A DNA stretch of 64,000 nt from Ianthella basta (GCA_964019415.1 OZ025877.1:1327501-1391500), one strand, 5' to 3'; counted from the first letter of the stretch, positions 36,706-48,216 are shown. The notes: generated by a model not told the origin, from the letters alone. A program made the numbers and translations.

Positions 36706-37427
36706 ATTGCAGGAGTGCACATGTATTACATATTGACAGCTAGAGAGAGATGTATAACAATTGGGGCACTCTTTTATGAATACACATCTTACATGTTTTC
36801 TGAAGGACATGATCGTACAGTTGGCTATGAACACTGAACTGACCCCCAGGGTGGTTGTCTTAGACAGGTTCCATTGTATATAGTAAATTAAGGACCTGAC
36901 TCTGCATACACATATGCATATGTACACGAGCCATTGTACCTGTGTATACAGTATGTGTGGACTTGCCATTTCAAAGAAATGCTTGGGAGGAATGAACTGA
37001 AAGTGCTTCTTTTGTTGCAAGTTCATTGTGATATTATTGTGCATTCATGCTCAATGGTAATAATATTATTATAATTATAATACAAATGAAACAGTTACTG
37101 CTGTGGTGGTATATGTTTATGATTGAAGTGAAGTTGAATGCGTAGTGTGAATGTGCCTTTGTTAGCCTTGGCTTTGTTATGTGTGAAAGCGAAATTGTGA
37201 GTTCACCATACCATTGTTGGCTATTGTGGTTGCTATTGTGAGCTTGTGCATTGCATTGTCCTCTGCAGTGCTGAGCATCTCATCTTGAGAAGATGGATAT
37301 ATGGATAAATTTGCAATAAGTTTGTAATTTATATAGCTTCCATGTATGACTCTATATACTCATTTTGATTATGAAGGGCACTCACTATGGCTGTAGGTGT
37401 ATCACATTAAACACATGCACCAAGATC
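36706..37427. other. Intergenic, no gene recognised
   Basis: Includes a segment near 37135-37260 (GTGTGAATGTGCCTTTGTTA, TATTGTGGTTGC) that recurs near 40345-40460 and 48550-48630, a dispersed repeat of unknown type. Confidence 0.45.
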
Positions 37428-37590
37428 AGTAGTGGTGTCAAAGTTGGTAGGGGGGACTGAAGCCTATTGAGCGGTAACCAGTGATTGCCTCCGCACAATC
37501 ACCCAACAAAGATGCATAAAAATTATGGAAGATCCACAGACAGCTGCTTTAACCCTGATTGTTCCCCTACCAACTGAGACACCAATACTG
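37428..37590 (-). mobile_element. Diverged retrozyme-like repeat copy
   Basis: Aligns by eye to the unit at 62150-62290: GGTGTC, GGGGGGACT, GCCTATTGAGCGGTAACCAG, CAACAAAGATGCAT, CCACAGACAGCTG. On the minus strand the hammerhead stem III and cleavage region CAGCTGTCTGTGG survives. The CUGAUGA and GAAA boxes are mutated. Confidence 0.55.
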
Positions 37591-37929
37591 GTGGGTTTGG
37601 CATAATGTCCAGTGATTGCCATTCCATGTATTGCCTCTGCAGTGGCTAACTGTAAGCAACTGCCCACTCTTAATTAACATTCTATCTATGTCTTAATTGC
37701 ATTGTTTAATTGTTTATAATACCATGCAGTCTTTCACCTTTTCTTACAATGCATTGAAGTCATATATATTACTAAATACACAGTCTTAGGAGGACATTAT
37801 GTTTTTATGAGACGTTATAACTGACCTCATACGTAGTGAAATTACCATATCCACAGACTCAATGAGATTCATTAATTCCTATTAATATGTGCAATAGCTG
37901 CGTTTATACACATATGGGTACAGGTGGCA

Positions 37930-37941
37930 GTATATATATGG
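37930..37941 (+). promoter_or_regulatory. TATA region of receptor C2
   Basis: GTATATATATGG followed about 40 bp later by GAGTGCACGCAGGCAAGC, matching the promoter-proximal block of C1. Confidence 0.4.
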
Positions 37942-38078
37942 GCTATGTATGTTACTCACTGTATATGTGGTTGAGTGCACGCAGGCAAGCAATAGGACCT
38001 GGCATGTATCTCTGAAAACAGAGCTGGTACGTACTAGAGACAGTGGAATTATTTTGACCAGCTATATGTAGCTAGAAA

Positions 38079-39575
38079 ATGGCAGGGCTGAATGAGACAC
38101 TGCTGTTGTGTGGGATTGCTATCATTTTGGGCTTGTTGCAAGAAAGTGGAGCTAACAAATGCTCTTCAGTACTTTCAAAGTGTTCAGCACAAGTGCCATT
38201 AATTCCGGCCGCGATTGATGCAAGTTGCTCACATAACCTTTCCAAGGAGTGCACCACTGGTACCTCACTAATGGAGGGACAGTTAATTCAACCAGCATTT
38301 TCTGGCTTTAGCTCTGGATTAGCTCTTCTCTATATTCTGATTGACCTCGCTCCTCTGATGATCTACTTACCTGCCCTTATCCTGTTTAATGTCAACCTTG
38401 CATCAGGACCAACACAGAGCTTCTTGTTTTACTACCAGGTCCTCCCAGCTGCTACCCAGTTCGGACTGTATTTCTCCCCTGAAAACATAATCTGGGGCTT
38501 TATGACAATGCAGAGTCCAATAAATGACCTCATTTTCCCCCTCACACTGCCCTACTTTGCACTTCAGTACTGTAAACTGGCAGTTGTGTTGTTAGTTGTA
38601 GTCACAACGGTTGTCTTGGTCAAATGCATTGACTGTCCTTGTGCATCCTGGCGTCGTCCTTGGGCCAAGCGTAGACGCTCTGTTCGCCATTTCAGAGAGA
38701 AGCATGCCTTGAAGGGTACAGTTTTGAATGGAATGTGCAGCATAATCATACTGACATACGGCTTTGTCATTGAGCAATCCTTCGCTGTTCTCCAGCCTGA
38801 CAAATGTGGCCAGGATTTTTCAGGTGTCTGTGCTTATTACTGCAATGAATTGAAATACTTTGACTCTGATCATTGTTATCTTCCATTCTTCATTGTGGCA
38901 CTCATCAGTTTGGTACTTGTTCTTCCCCTCCCCCTCCTCCTGCTGTATTACCCCTGTGTACCAGCTCTTATGCAGCGTATAACAAAGAGGTCCTCTCCAC
39001 TTATAACATGTCATAAACTGGCTCCAGTGTTTGATGTGTTTCAGAGTGCATACAAGCCAAAGCTTCGATTCTTTGCTGCACTCCCTCTCCTCTATCGCTT
39101 TGTGATCTGGATGCTGTTTTCCACTCTTCCTGCAGTACAAGTACTAGCAAGAGAACACATCCAATTCTTTATCACCTTTGTCTTCATACTTATCCTGGCA
39201 ATCCACTCTCTGGTTCAGCCTTACAGTAAGCCAAGACACAACTACATTGAAACACTCTACCTGGTGAATTTGGTGATTATTTCAATGATATTTATATTTT
39301 TATGGGCAGTTGAAGATGCCTCTACTCAGAGCCTTCTTGGTCTATTAGTAATTGTAGCACTGCTTCTTCTAGCACTGGTACTGTCATTGCTGCCCTTGGT
39401 TGTTGGGATTGGGTGGATTCTCTGGAAATGCAATTGTTCCAAGCGATGCAGGGCTGCTTGCTGCAAGAGAGTGAGGCAGAACAGGAGAGAACCGGTTGAA
39501 GAAAGTGCTGCACAGCTGACACTTTCTGCAGTATACGTTGAAATGAGTGAAGTGGAGCAGTCAAATGATGACTGA
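38079..39575 (+). CDS. Multi-pass membrane protein, subtype C (C2), intact
   Basis: Intronless, 498 residues, the same length and start context as C1 (AAAATGGCAGGG). The signal peptide and TM plan match C1. The ectodomain differs mainly in residues ~40-50. The TM3-TM4 loop keeps all cysteines (KCGQDFSGVCAYYC), unlike C1. The basic loop is WRRPWAKRRRSVRHF. The last third of TM7-TM8 has diverged from C1 while the CHKLAPVFDVFQ block is nearly identical at the DNA level, which suggests conversion of the core. Function unknown; probably a plasma-membrane protein. Confidence 0.87.
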   Translation: MAGLNETLLLCGIAIILGLLQESGANKCSSVLSKCSAQVPLIPAAIDASCSHNLSKECTTGTSLMEGQLIQPAFSGFSSGLALLYILIDLAPLMIYLPALILFNVNLASGPTQSFLFYYQVLPAATQFGLYFSPENIIWGFMTMQSPINDLIFPLTLPYFALQYCKLAVVLLVVVTTVVLVKCIDCPCASWRRPWAKRRRSVRHFREKHALKGTVLNGMCSIIILTYGFVIEQSFAVLQPDKCGQDFSGVCAYYCNELKYFDSDHCYLPFFIVALISLVLVLPLPLLLLYYPCVPALMQRITKRSSPLITCHKLAPVFDVFQSAYKPKLRFFAALPLLYRFVIWMLFSTLPAVQVLAREHIQFFITFVFILILAIHSLVQPYSKPRHNYIETLYLVNLVIISMIFIFLWAVEDASTQSLLGLLVIVALLLLALVLSLLPLVVGIGWILWKCNCSKRCRAACCKRVRQNRREPVEESAAQLTLSAVYVEMSEVEQSNDD

Positions 39576-39915
39576 TTTCTTTCAGCTAGCTATAGAGATT
39601 GTTGTGGTTTGATATTGCCAGCTACAGCTATATGCTACTGTATTTATAGCTACACAAGGTGCTGTTAGTAATATAAAACTAACTTCATACTAAGGTGAAC
39701 TCTGAATGCTGCATGGGGCAGAGACCCATTTTTTGTATTATTCAAATATGACGTCCTCAGCAAAATTATTAGCTAAATGAATAGTGTTGAATATTATTAC
39801 CAAATAGAAATAGCTACATGTTGATGCAGTTTGTAATAATACTTTCAATGTATACATAATTATAGCTCTATAGCAAACTAGGGTTCACAGAATTATGGTC
39901 TGGCTTCCTGTTCCT

Positions 39916-40032
39916 TGCTGTAAGAGAGTGAGGCAGAACAGGAGAGAACCAGTTGAAGAAAGTTCTGCACAGATGACACTTTCTGAAGTGTACGTCAAAA
40001 TGAGTGAATTGGAGCAGTCAAATAATGACTGA
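39916..40032 (+). pseudogene. Duplicated 3' tail of receptor C2
   Basis: 39 codons from CCKRVRQNRREPVEE to the stop at 40030, differing little from the C2 tail and followed by a second copy of the C2 3' flank (TTTCTTTCAGCTAGC, TGTGGTTTGATATTGCCAGC). A local tandem duplication of the gene's 3' end. Confidence 0.8.
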
Positions 40033-41487
40033 TTTCTTTCAGCTAGCTATTGTTGTGGTTTGATATTGCCAGCTATATTTTGCTACAATATTTATATATA
40101 GCTACACAAGTTTTTTGTATTATTCAAACATGATGTCCTTGGCAAAATTATTAGCGCTAACTGGGAAATATGAATAATAATTACCATAACTGAAATATAT
40201 AAGTACCTGTTACTGCATGTTTTAATATAATTGTTTTGCAAGTACACATTTGGCAATATAATATTATAGTGAACTATAGGCTTCACAGAATTGTGCTCTG
40301 GCTTTCTGTTACATTGCCTAAGGTTCTTGAGGACTGAACAACTCGTTGTATTGTGTGAATGTGGGCCTTTGTCATGTGTGAAGGTGAAGGAGAGATCCAT
40401 TATTGTCTATTGTGGTTGCCATTGTGGTTGACTGTGCATTGCATGTCCAATTGTAGCACTGGACAACATGAGCAGAGTCAGTCTAGTCCATCAGCTAAAA
40501 CATCATGCATGCGTGTCAAGTGTAATGGCAGTCACGACTCGGAAGAAATATGATATGAGTACAGCACATGCCGAAGATAGAGCTGCAAGGAGACATTTGT
40601 GGGTTTATATTAATTTTGGTCCAGCTACACATAACCTTTGATTTATGTACTAGTAATTGTTCACTTCCCATCATTGGAACATGGTGTTCTGATGACATGC
40701 TGATTTCAGTTCAATATTCATGCACAGTAACTCCCTCTACAACTCAACTCTTTGCCTCACCTGAACTCCGTGGAGCACACACTTTGCATTCCTAAATACC
40801 TGTATGTATAGTGGTCTACAAGTTATAAGTGGGTTGATATATGCGGTCTTAAGCTTAATGCACAGAACAATTTCCTGGTTATAAAGCACATTGTTTCTCT
40901 TGGTCTCTTGGCCAGTGCACAATTGCAACAATAAAATTCCATAAATGGCAGTATAGCTACAGTATTATAATTATGCACCTGGTTCCAGCTATAATACAAA
41001 TTAAACATACAGAACAGTCATGGTAATAATTACACTGATCAATAGACACACACACTACAACATGCTTACGCTGCTCTCTCACACACCATCCACTGCATGT
41101 GAGAGAAGTTCTTACTGAGCAGTGTACCTGTATGTATGGACGTACTTCAGTATACAATATGTACATATGAGTGTATTTGTATGAGTTTGAGAGGAAATGA
41201 GTACATATACATAATTAGTGTGTCTATATGTATATATTGGTATGTTTCATTGTGGGCCATTCATTGTAGCTACGTATTCATACATAGATATATATGTATT
41301 TTCATGATCTATCAAATGCATATGTGTTCTTGTGTATGTGAGTGTATTTGTGTGTACGTGTGTGAATGCCTGCATGGATTAGACCTATTGCTATGAATAC
41401 GTGCAATTACTGTGTTGTCAAGTCTAATGATCAGAAAGTCATAACTCAGAAGAAATGTACACGAGTGTACCTATCTCCATAGACATA
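40033..41487. other. Intergenic, no gene recognised
   Basis: C2-like 3' flank, then the dispersed repeat at about 40345-40460. An AT-rich stretch with many short TATATG runs follows at 41130-41340. Short frames show no similarity I recognise. Confidence 0.45.
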
Positions 41488-41640
41488 ATTGTTCCAGGCA
41501 ATGTGGGTCTGCTTGTGTAAGAGAGTGAAGTGAAACATGCATATGTACAGGAGAGAACCGGCTCAAGTTGAAGATGTACCAGTGGATCTGTCTGCAGCTG
41601 AAGTTTATTTACATAACCGAAGTTAGAGTAGATGAATCAG
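41488..41640 (+). pseudogene. Receptor C-terminal tail relic (subtype B-like)
   Basis: Begins AGGCAATGTGGGTCTGCTTG and continues through GAGAACCGGCTCAAGTTGA and GCAGCTGAAGTTTATTTA with frame breaks. It opens the second relic-minisatellite-GNAT cassette. Confidence 0.65.
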
Positions 41641-42049
41641 AATTGACATCCAAGTATTATGTGTACAATCATTAACGTTCATGCCATGCAACATTAAATC
41701 TATAGTCCTTGCTTAAGCATATGAGGCAAGCATAAGGTACGTAGTCTTGTGTGGACAGACCGCTACCTCCCCTCCATTTATATTAGAACTGATGATGTTT
41801 TTGTGCAATAACTGGAAGCAGTGGAAAGGGATGGACTAGCATATATGCAATGTATATAAAATTAGTGCTCTTGTCATTGATTTCAATGTGAATCATTGTA
41901 ACACTAGTTGATGAATAATAATAGTAGTTGATAAATTATACTGAAATGTGATGAATTATTAATAGTATGTATGCAACATATACACAGTGATAAATATCAA
42001 AATTAATGGTGTTGGACGAATAACTTAATATTTTACTGGATAATAATGA

Positions 42050-42575
42050 TAAATAGCAGTTGATGAATAATAAACAATGGCTGATAACTAGAAAATGGTA
42101 GTGGATTAATAATAAACAATGGCTGATAACTAGAAAATGGTAGTGGATTAATAATAAACAATGGCTGATAACTAGAAAATGGTAGTGGATTAATAATAAA
42201 CAATGGCTGATAACTAGTAAATGGTAGTTGATGAATAATAAACAATGGCTGATAACTAGAAAATGGTAGTGGATTAATTATAAACAATGGCTGATAACTA
42301 GAAAATGGTAGTGGATTAATTATAAACAATGGCTGATAACTAGTAAATGGTAGTTGATGAATAATAAACAATGGCTGATAACTAGAAAATGGTAGTTGAT
42401 GAATAATAAACAATGGCTGATAACTAGAAAATGGTAATGGATTAATAATAAACAATGGCTGATAACTAGTAAATGGTAGTTGATGAGTAATAAACAATGG
42501 CTGATAACTAGAAAATGGTAGTTGATGAATAATAAACAATGGCTGATAACTTGTAAAATGGTAGTTGATGAATAA
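42050..42575. repeat. 42-bp AT-rich minisatellite, about 12 copies
   Basis: Unit contains AATAATAAACAATGGCTGAT, AACTAGAAAATGGTAGT and GGATT or TGATG. The period is 42 bp, a multiple of 3, so the minus strand carries a 14-residue peptide repeat (FIIHQLPFSSYQPL). Same family as 23856-24185. Confidence 0.93.
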
Positions 42576-42706
42576 TAAATGCTACATAGTGAGCATTTTC
42601 TGTTGATTGTTGCACGTCCATGAATAATAACATGAAGGGCACAAGTGAGATTCATGATAAATCCTTCACAGTCAAACACTTCCCAGCTAGCTAGCTAACT
42701 TTACTC

Positions 42707-42947
42707 ATGGAAAATGTCCTGGATCACGTGAAGAGCACATGCATATGTACACGAAGCAAACCATTGACATTTCGTCTCATCTACATTGCAGTCAATACCA
42801 CTTTGTTCAGTTTGTATGTAAGTTTGGGCTTCTATTCTTGTGATAACATGCTAATGCTGGAGATCCATGGTCTACTGTCTCCTTCCAATGAGCACACACC
42901 AGATGTCTCACACACAAGTTCTATGGTCCTTAGAAGAGCTTGGACTC
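42707..42947 (+). pseudogene. GNAT fragment, truncated at both ends
   Basis: Matches the middle of the double-GNAT protein (SKPLTFRL, HTPDVSHTSSMVLRRA) with an insertion (CICTRSK) and substitutions. Homology stops at AGAAGAGCT. Non-functional. Confidence 0.75.
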
Positions 42948-43190
42948 ATATATATTTGCTCTGGTCATGTTATGTGTCAATGTTATAAGACAGTAGTCAC
43001 ATATCTCCCGGCCACAATTTGCAATATTCATGTTCTTAATTAGATTCATAGTTTTAGCATACAAAATACATTGATATATAAAGAGCTTGCATGCAGGAAG
43101 GACAGTCCACAAAGTGTGATCGAATGTCACAGGTTCATGCAGGTTTGAAGACACACTTAGGAATAGAGTCAACGGCTGATCTTGTGGACC

Positions 43191-44696
43191 ATGTCAGGTC
43201 AGTTTGGGAGACTACTGCTGTGCGGCTTCCTAATTACCTTGAGCTTGTTGCAGGGATGCACTACTGCAGCGTATTTCAACTGCACACCAGGAGCTAACAG
43301 GGTCTCACCCTATCATTTGATCTACAGGTCTAGAAATATGAGCATTTACAACATCTCTGATGAGTGCAAGTTCAAATTCATTCCACATTTACAGGGACCA
43401 TTAATGTGGTTTTATAACTTTGACGTTGGGCCAGCCCTCATTTATACTTTGATTGACATTGCTCCTCTACTAGTCTACTTTCCTCTTCTCATCCTGTTAA
43501 ATGTTAATCTTGCATCAGGACCTGCACAGAGTTTTGTGTTCTTCTACCAAGCCCTACCAGCTGTTAATAGGATTGATAGGGAAAGATATCTTAATGCATT
43601 GGCTGGTGGTTTCAGTTGGGGCCTCCTTACAATGCAGAGTCCTATTAATGATATCATCTTCTTTCCAATTTTGCCCTTCATTGCACTTCAGTACTGCAAA
43701 CTGGTAATTGTTGTGATGGTTGTAATTGTGACGGTACTGTTGGTCAAGTGTATTGCTTGTCCTTGTGCATCCTGGCGCCGTCCTTGGGCTAAGCTCCGAC
43801 GTTCTGTTCGCCATTTCAGAGAGAAGCATGCCCAGAGGGGAACAGTGTTGAATGGGTTGTGCAGCATTGGCATACTGACATACGGCTTTGTCATTCGGCA
43901 ATCTTTCACTGTTCTCGAGCCAGCTAGGTGTTGCCCAGGTGGTGCCAGGTACTGCTCCTACTATTGCACTGACATGGAATACTGCAGTGTACACGATTGC
44001 TCTCTTGCTTTTATCCCAGCAACTGCGCTTTTCCTCGTGGTACTCATTCTTCCCCTCCCACTCCTCCTGCTGTATTACCCCTGTGTACCAGCTCTTATGC
44101 AGCATATAACAAAGAGGTCCTCTCCACTTATAACATGTCATAAACTGGCTCCAGTGTTTGATGTGTTTCAGGGTGCATACAAACCAAAGCTTCGGTTCTT
44201 TGCTGCATTCCCTCTCCTCTATCACTTCGTGATTTGGATGATGTTTACTAGTCTTGCAGCAGTGCTAACTGAACAACAAAGGAATGTCATCATCACCTTT
44301 GTCTTCTTTCTTATCCTGGCAATCCACTCTCTGGTTCAGCCTTACAGTAAGCCAAGACACAACTACATTGAAACACTCTACCTAGTGAATTTGGTTATCC
44401 TTTCAGTGATAGAAGGGATTGAATTAAGCTTCCTCTTCCCTCCTAGCAATATAGCTTGCATAGAGAACAATATTAGATATGATCTACTATTACTAAGAGC
44501 CCTCGCAGGGCTACCCTTGGTTGTTGTCATTGGGTGGATTCTCTGGAAATGTTATTGCTGCAAGCGATGCAGGGCTGCTTGTTGTGAGAGAGTCAAGCAA
44601 ATTCGAAACCAAAGAGAATCAGGGCAAGAGAAAGAAGTACATGTGCTACCTTCAGAGGTGTACCTTGAACTAAATGACATGGAGCAGTGCAGATGA
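43191..44696 (+). CDS. Multi-pass membrane protein, subtype A (A3), intact
   Basis: Intronless, 501 residues from the ATG at 43191 (MSGQFG, matching MSGQCG of A2). A slightly longer frame begins with TTG and is not used here. The ectodomain is quite different from A1/A2 and has three sequons (NCT, NMS, NIS). Core: SGPAQSFVFFYQALPA, GGFSWGLLTMQSPINDI, the basic loop, CCPGGARYCSYYC, CHKLAPVFDVFQGAYKPKLR, QPYSKPRHNYIE. Oddities: the conserved MQR before ITKRSSP is MQH, LLYR is LLYH, and the acidic DLDDE tail of A1/A2 is replaced by a subtype C-like end (LELNDMEQ). It may be a recombinant of A core and C tail. Function unknown. Confidence 0.85.
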   Translation: MSGQFGRLLLCGFLITLSLLQGCTTAAYFNCTPGANRVSPYHLIYRSRNMSIYNISDECKFKFIPHLQGPLMWFYNFDVGPALIYTLIDIAPLLVYFPLLILLNVNLASGPAQSFVFFYQALPAVNRIDRERYLNALAGGFSWGLLTMQSPINDIIFFPILPFIALQYCKLVIVVMVVIVTVLLVKCIACPCASWRRPWAKLRRSVRHFREKHAQRGTVLNGLCSIGILTYGFVIRQSFTVLEPARCCPGGARYCSYYCTDMEYCSVHDCSLAFIPATALFLVVLILPLPLLLLYYPCVPALMQHITKRSSPLITCHKLAPVFDVFQGAYKPKLRFFAAFPLLYHFVIWMMFTSLAAVLTEQQRNVIITFVFFLILAIHSLVQPYSKPRHNYIETLYLVNLVILSVIEGIELSFLFPPSNIACIENNIRYDLLLLRALAGLPLVVVIGWILWKCYCCKRCRAACCERVKQIRNQRESGQEKEVHVLPSEVYLELNDMEQCR

Positions 44697-45224
44697 GCCA
44701 AGAGTGATATCAATGTATAATAATGACTTTAGTTTAATGCATGGTATGTTGAAGTTATACTAATTGCTGTACTGAACAGTTTAGTCCATTGGCATTAGAA
44801 AAAAAATCTGAGTTTGGTTTGCTAAATTAAAATCGCACACTTGTTCTTGTGTTTGGTGCAAATTACAAGACTTAGTAGTATATATGCAGCTATTATATGT
44901 TATAACTAGCTGGTAAGCTATGGTACACTGTCATATCTATATCATTCAGTGATGGTAGAGATTGATACTGCTGTAATGTCATCAATTTAATCATACTATC
45001 ATATGTCATGCTCTATATCGTTGCATACATGAATTCTCTGCTAGCTAGAGCATATTTACAACCATTATTATGTATAATTTTTATATTGTATTCAGATTTA
45101 TGTATTCATATGGCTTTGTGTTAGTAATCATGTATAATTATTAATTATTACCATATAAAGAGAAAATTTTGCAAGTTTAATGTTTACAATTGTTTTTGTG
45201 ATTTGACCAGATTTGCACAGTTTG
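44697..45224. other. 3' spacer of A3
   Basis: AT-rich, no gene recognised. Confidence 0.5.
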
Positions 45225-45545
45225 TACTTAATACATCACAGTGCCAGCTGATTAAGCCTCATTGCACTTTCACTTGGAAACACACATGCATGCACACTGT
45301 TATAAGCTTAAGTTTTATTCTTTTTCTTTGAGATATGAATATAATCTATAACAGTATCAGCATTGTCTATGAAAGGCATGCAGTTGTTATATGTGAGGCT
45401 ATAGTCAATGTGGAACCACGAGCAAGATCATGCACAGCATGCAGTGATCATAAACAGCTCAAACTGATGGAAGGGGCTCCTATGTATTATAATTATGGTC
45501 CAAAGACCGATAGCAATCATGTCTAGTCATAGACTCAATTTGTTG
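45225..45545. repeat. Shared 3' flank of subtype A genes, copy 3
   Basis: Third copy of the block at 18871 (TACTTAATACATCACAGTGC, GAGGCTATAGTCAATGTGG). It is followed at 45550 by GTAGTGAGCTTGAGTAAG, matching the 3' flank of the GNAT fragments, so a GNAT cassette was probably deleted here. Confidence 0.7.
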
Positions 45546-46061
45546 TTACCGTCCGTGACTGTAGTGAGCTTGAGTAAGTACATGTACATGTAGAAACCAT
45601 ATTTGCATGTTTACTGTATTAATTTATTTCGTCTTGTACATTGTAAAGAGTGAATGTATTGCATGCTAACATGCACCAGACCTGTCAACCTCCAAGTCAT
45701 GCTTTACATATGCATGGATGAATGATATTAGAGAAGAGGGATGGGTGCATATATACAAGGCTTATTAGAGTAACCAAGCTAAACGTTTTGGCTTCAGTAA
45801 AATTGCGAATAACTATGGTCTAGGTACAGTAAGACTAGCGTGTGTGACACTTGTATGTGCACGTGCACTCGTGTGCATGAGAGTGTATTTGTGTGTATGC
45901 ACCTACACACCTGGCCTGGATGCAGGTGTTGCTATGAATACATTCAAGTTGCTGGTCAATCGTTTTGATTACTTTCTATGTATAGCCACGCTTGGCCAGA
46001 AAGTGCAGGCTTACAACTCAATTAGATTCATAGTTTACACCTTGCATGCAGCTGCCTTTAC
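45546..46061. other. 5' flank of receptor B2
   Basis: GNAT-type 3' flank remnant, then a block shared with 53640-53945 (GCACTCGTGTGCATGAGAGT, GGCCAGAAAGTGCA). The open frame through it is non-coding flank. No gene recognised. Confidence 0.5.
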
Positions 46062-46068
46062 TATAAAA
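46062..46068 (+). promoter_or_regulatory. TATA box of receptor B2
   Basis: TATAAAA in TTTACTATAAAAACAGC, 106 bp upstream of the chosen ATG. The paralogue at 54053 has TATATAAATA at the matching place. This supports starting the protein at 46168 and not in the upstream open frame. Confidence 0.6.
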
Positions 46069-46167
46069 ACAGCACTAAGGCACTGTAAGTACTCACTGCT
46101 GCATCCTGAAGACAAATACGGGATCTGTACAGTGCTGTACGTATGGTTTGAAGGCATTCTAAAAATT

Positions 46168-47682
46168 ATGGGAGTTGCAGTGCAAATCAAGTTGGTACTG
46201 CTGTGTGGATTTGTTGTTACCTTGGGCTTGTTGCAGGGAATTGCAGCTGATGGATGCTCTTCAGAAGTATTCAAGTATAACTATTTGTTTGTATTTGATT
46301 GCCCATCTTATGATCTTCCAATCATTTATGATAACAGTTCATGCAGGACCGGGCCTAGGGATATTTCAGAACATAGACGCACATTTTCAAACTGTACTTT
46401 TGACAGTGGGCTTGCTTCTGTTTATATTCTGATCAACCTCATTCCTCTGATGATCTACTTTCCTCTCCTCATCCTGTTTAACTTCAACCTTGCATCAGGA
46501 CCGGCACAGAGTTTCATTTTCTTCTACCAGGCCCTCCCAGCTGCCATTCCTTTGGACCAGACTACTTATGTTGGCTATACACTCGCGGGAGGATTCATTT
46601 CAAGCTTGATAGTAATGCAAAATCCAATAACTGGCCTCCTTTTCCCACGTACATTGCCCTATTTAAGACTACAGTACTGCAATCTGGTAGCTGTTATGGT
46701 GGCTGTAATTGTGACACTAGTTCTGGTCAAGTGCATTGACTGCCCTTGCACTACCTGGCGTCGTCCTTGGGCCAAGCTCCGTCGTTCGGTTCGTCATTTC
46801 AGGAACAGGCGTGCTTGGAAGGGAACAGTGTTGAACGGGTTGTGTAGCATTGCCACACTGACATACGGCTTTGTCATTCAGCAATCATTCACTGTTCTCC
46901 AGCCTACTAAGCACTGCTTGAGTGGTGCTAAATACTGTGCCTATTACTGCAATGAGTGGAATTACACCAACACCCCTGAATATCGTCCATTCATTGCTGG
47001 AGCACTCGTCAGTTTGGTACTTGTTCTTCCCCTCCCACTCCTCCTGCTGTATTACCCCTGTGTACCAGCTCTTATGCAGCGTATAACAAAGAGGTCCTCT
47101 CCATTTGCAACATGCCATAAACTGGCTCCGGTGTTTGATGTGTTTCAGAGTGCATACAAGCCAAAGCTTCGGTTCTTTGCCGCGTTTCCTCTCCTCTATC
47201 GCTTTGTGATCTGGATGCTGTTTTCTATTCTATCAGTCCAACTACCTAATGAAAGACAACTAATGATCACCTTTGTCTTCATTCTTATCCTGGCAATCCA
47301 CTGTCTGGTTCAGCCTTACAGTAAGCCAAGACACAACTACATTGAAACACTCTACCTGGTGAATTTGGTGCTCATTTCAATAATGCTAACATTTACCGCG
47401 CAATTTGATGATCACGTTGAAGGCAATTCTCATGGTGATCATGCTCTATTTCATGTGATAATGTTTTTGCCAGTTTTACTTGCATTGCTTCCTATGCTAT
47501 TTAGTTTTTGGTACTTTATCTGGAAACGCAAATGCTGCAAGAAATGCAGGGCTGCTTGCTGTAAGATAAGAGTGCATCAAAACAGGAACGAATCAGCGGA
47601 AGATGAAGCTGCACAGTTACCAATGTCTGAAGCATACCTTGATATGAGTGAATTGATTCCAAAAGAGCCGCCAGAATTTTGA
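46168..47682 (+). CDS. Multi-pass membrane protein, subtype B (B2), intact
   Basis: Intronless, 504 residues from the ATG at 46168, with signal peptide LVLLCGFVVTLGLLQG. The open frame extends 108 codons upstream, but that stretch holds the TATA box and is flank. The ectodomain (~75 residues) is the longest in the array, with SNCT and NSS sequons. Core: LASGPAQSFIFFYQALPAA, QNPITGLLFPRTLPYL, WRRPWAKLRRSVRHF, CAYYC, a near-family-identical CHKLAPVFDVFQ block, with SSPFATC replacing SSPLITC. TM7-TM8 are followed by CCKKCRAACC and a longer tail ending in ELIPKEPPEF. It is the only complete B copy besides the gene at 25847 and the reference for reading the damage in B3 and B4. Function unknown. 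Confidence 0.86.
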   Translation: MGVAVQIKLVLLCGFVVTLGLLQGIAADGCSSEVFKYNYLFVFDCPSYDLPIIYDNSSCRTGPRDISEHRRTFSNCTFDSGLASVYILINLIPLMIYFPLLILFNFNLASGPAQSFIFFYQALPAAIPLDQTTYVGYTLAGGFISSLIVMQNPITGLLFPRTLPYLRLQYCNLVAVMVAVIVTLVLVKCIDCPCTTWRRPWAKLRRSVRHFRNRRAWKGTVLNGLCSIATLTYGFVIQQSFTVLQPTKHCLSGAKYCAYYCNEWNYTNTPEYRPFIAGALVSLVLVLPLPLLLLYYPCVPALMQRITKRSSPFATCHKLAPVFDVFQSAYKPKLRFFAAFPLLYRFVIWMLFSILSVQLPNERQLMITFVFILILAIHCLVQPYSKPRHNYIETLYLVNLVLISIMLTFTAQFDDHVEGNSHGDHALFHVIMFLPVLLALLPMLFSFWYFIWKRKCCKKCRAACCKIRVHQNRNESAEDEAAQLPMSEAYLDMSELIPKEPPEF

Positions 47683-48136
47683 TTACTTCAATAACAATTC
47701 TAAACATAACATGTGGTTCAAATTTTCATTTAGCTAGACTGCAATGCCTTGGCTGTGGTAATAATATTATAAGCACAAGTTTATATGTACCATGTCATGC
47801 ATGCGTGTGTATATACATGTACGTATGTGTACCTGTGAATTATGATATGATGTCAATTTATTAACGTTTTGATCATTAATTATTTTCATGACCTATCACA
47901 TGCATGTGCACTAGTGTGTATAATTATGTGAGTGCAAAATGGGGTCTTGTGGCTCTCAGTCATGTGCATATGGACACGCAGTAGATTTGATAGAGTGCTT
48001 GCTGTGTATATATGTAGATGAATGGCCATTGGGTGTTGTTCAGCTATTATGAAGTCATTTTAGTTCGTGGCTATGACTTGAGTTAATTCATATGTTGCCA
48101 ACTGTCTATCTTTTGTTTGTTAGCAGCAAATGGGAG

Positions 48137-48137
<1 letters not shown>
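47683..48137. other. Intergenic, no gene recognised
   Basis: 3' flank of B2 resembling those of B3 and B4 (CTGCAATGCCT, ATGATATGATGTCAATTTATT). No gene. Confidence 0.5.

Positions 48138-48211
<74 letters not shown>
48138..48211. repeat. (AC)n microsatellite
   Basis: About 74 bp of pure AC. Confidence 0.95.

Positions 48212-48216
<5 letters not shown>

Noticed and set aside
42033-42539. 168-codon minus-strand frame of FIIHQLPF-type repeats
   Set aside because: The 42-bp minisatellite period is a multiple of 3, so an open periodic frame is expected.
45844-46167. 108-codon N-terminal extension of receptor B2
   Set aside because: It contains the TATA box and flank shared with paralogues. The signal peptide starts at 46168.
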